Shown: piece by piece, positions 13,004-13,042 of the stretch
How the letters are laid out: every line of letters begins with the position of its first letter
How positions within the stretch are numbered: the first letter of the stretch is position 1
NCBI GenBank assembly: GCA_905207425.1
Contig: CAJLLB010000046.1
Location: forward strand, 1 to 13,042
Source of the DNA: an uncultured Collinsella sp.
Lineage (GTDB): Bacteria > Actinomycetota > Coriobacteriia > Coriobacteriales > Coriobacteriaceae
Direction: 5' to 3'
Length of the DNA stretch: 13,042 nt
The notes under the pieces: generated by a model
The model's input: only the letters and a program-made list of their open reading frames with translations
Told to the model about the DNA's origin: nothing
The model's database searches: none
Position numbers and translations under genes: made by a program

Positions 13004-13042
13004 AGAAGCCCTCGCTGCGCACTTCGTGCGGCGAGGCTTTTT
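13004..13042 (+). terminator. ilvE terminator at window end
   Basis: AAGCCCTCGC pairs with GCGAGGCTT (one bulged C), continued by a GCAC/GTGC inner stem around a TTC loop, and followed by T residues to the last base of the window. The T run may continue beyond it. Confidence 0.85.

Noticed and set aside
1..13042. CRISPR array, prophage, insertion sequence, tRNA or rRNA
   Set aside because: No regularly spaced repeats, transposase or integrase motifs, cloverleaf or rRNA-like segments seen on either strand.

Overview
The window is bacterial chromosomal DNA, G+C rich and densely coded. Short intergenic gaps carry strong Rho-independent hairpins. Codon use and gene content (a GntR/FCD and YeiH pair, a short CysE, DedA, a type-II IlvE, a MarR-controlled ABC exporter pair) suggest a gut Coriobacteriia, most likely Collinsella or a close relative. 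That assignment rests on recognition, not on a marker gene or a search. I see no phage, transposase, CRISPR array, tRNA or rRNA.

Layout. (1) At 1-2030 an FCD-type GntR regulator (minus) diverges from a YeiH-family membrane exporter (plus), a typical regulator/target pair. (2) At 2031-4174 a very stable 24-bp imperfect hairpin is followed by a PAS-like/AAA+/Fis-HTH regulator whose ATPase site is visibly dead, and then a single-pass membrane protein with its own near-consensus promoter. (3) At 4175-5580 two hairpins separate that gene from a minus-strand nitroreductase. A divergent 96-residue protein of unknown function follows, ending in a textbook terminator. (4) At 5580-9990 a MarR regulator and two half-size ABC exporters form a tight operon (13-bp overlap, then one base between stop and start). 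The promoter carries two near-identical dyads that look like the MarR operators. The two ABC subunits form a heterodimer with one competent and one degenerate ATP site. (5) At 9990-11670 cysE (minus) diverges from a DedA-family membrane protein. A perfect 13-bp palindrome overlaps the cysE -10 box. (6) At 11670-13042 ilvE is preceded by a 49-codon upstream ORF whose start lies about where transcription should begin and whose stop overlaps the ilvE start codon. The window ends in the ilvE terminator.

Most genes are familiar housekeeping or transport functions. The less ordinary signals are the ATPase-dead enhancer-binding-protein relative with the large hairpin upstream, the twin MarR operators, the ilvE upstream ORF, the operator-like palindrome at cysE, and two related gene-end palindromes (66-102 and 9917-9947) that look like copies of a dispersed hairpin. 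I do not see a convincing multi-gene undescribed system.
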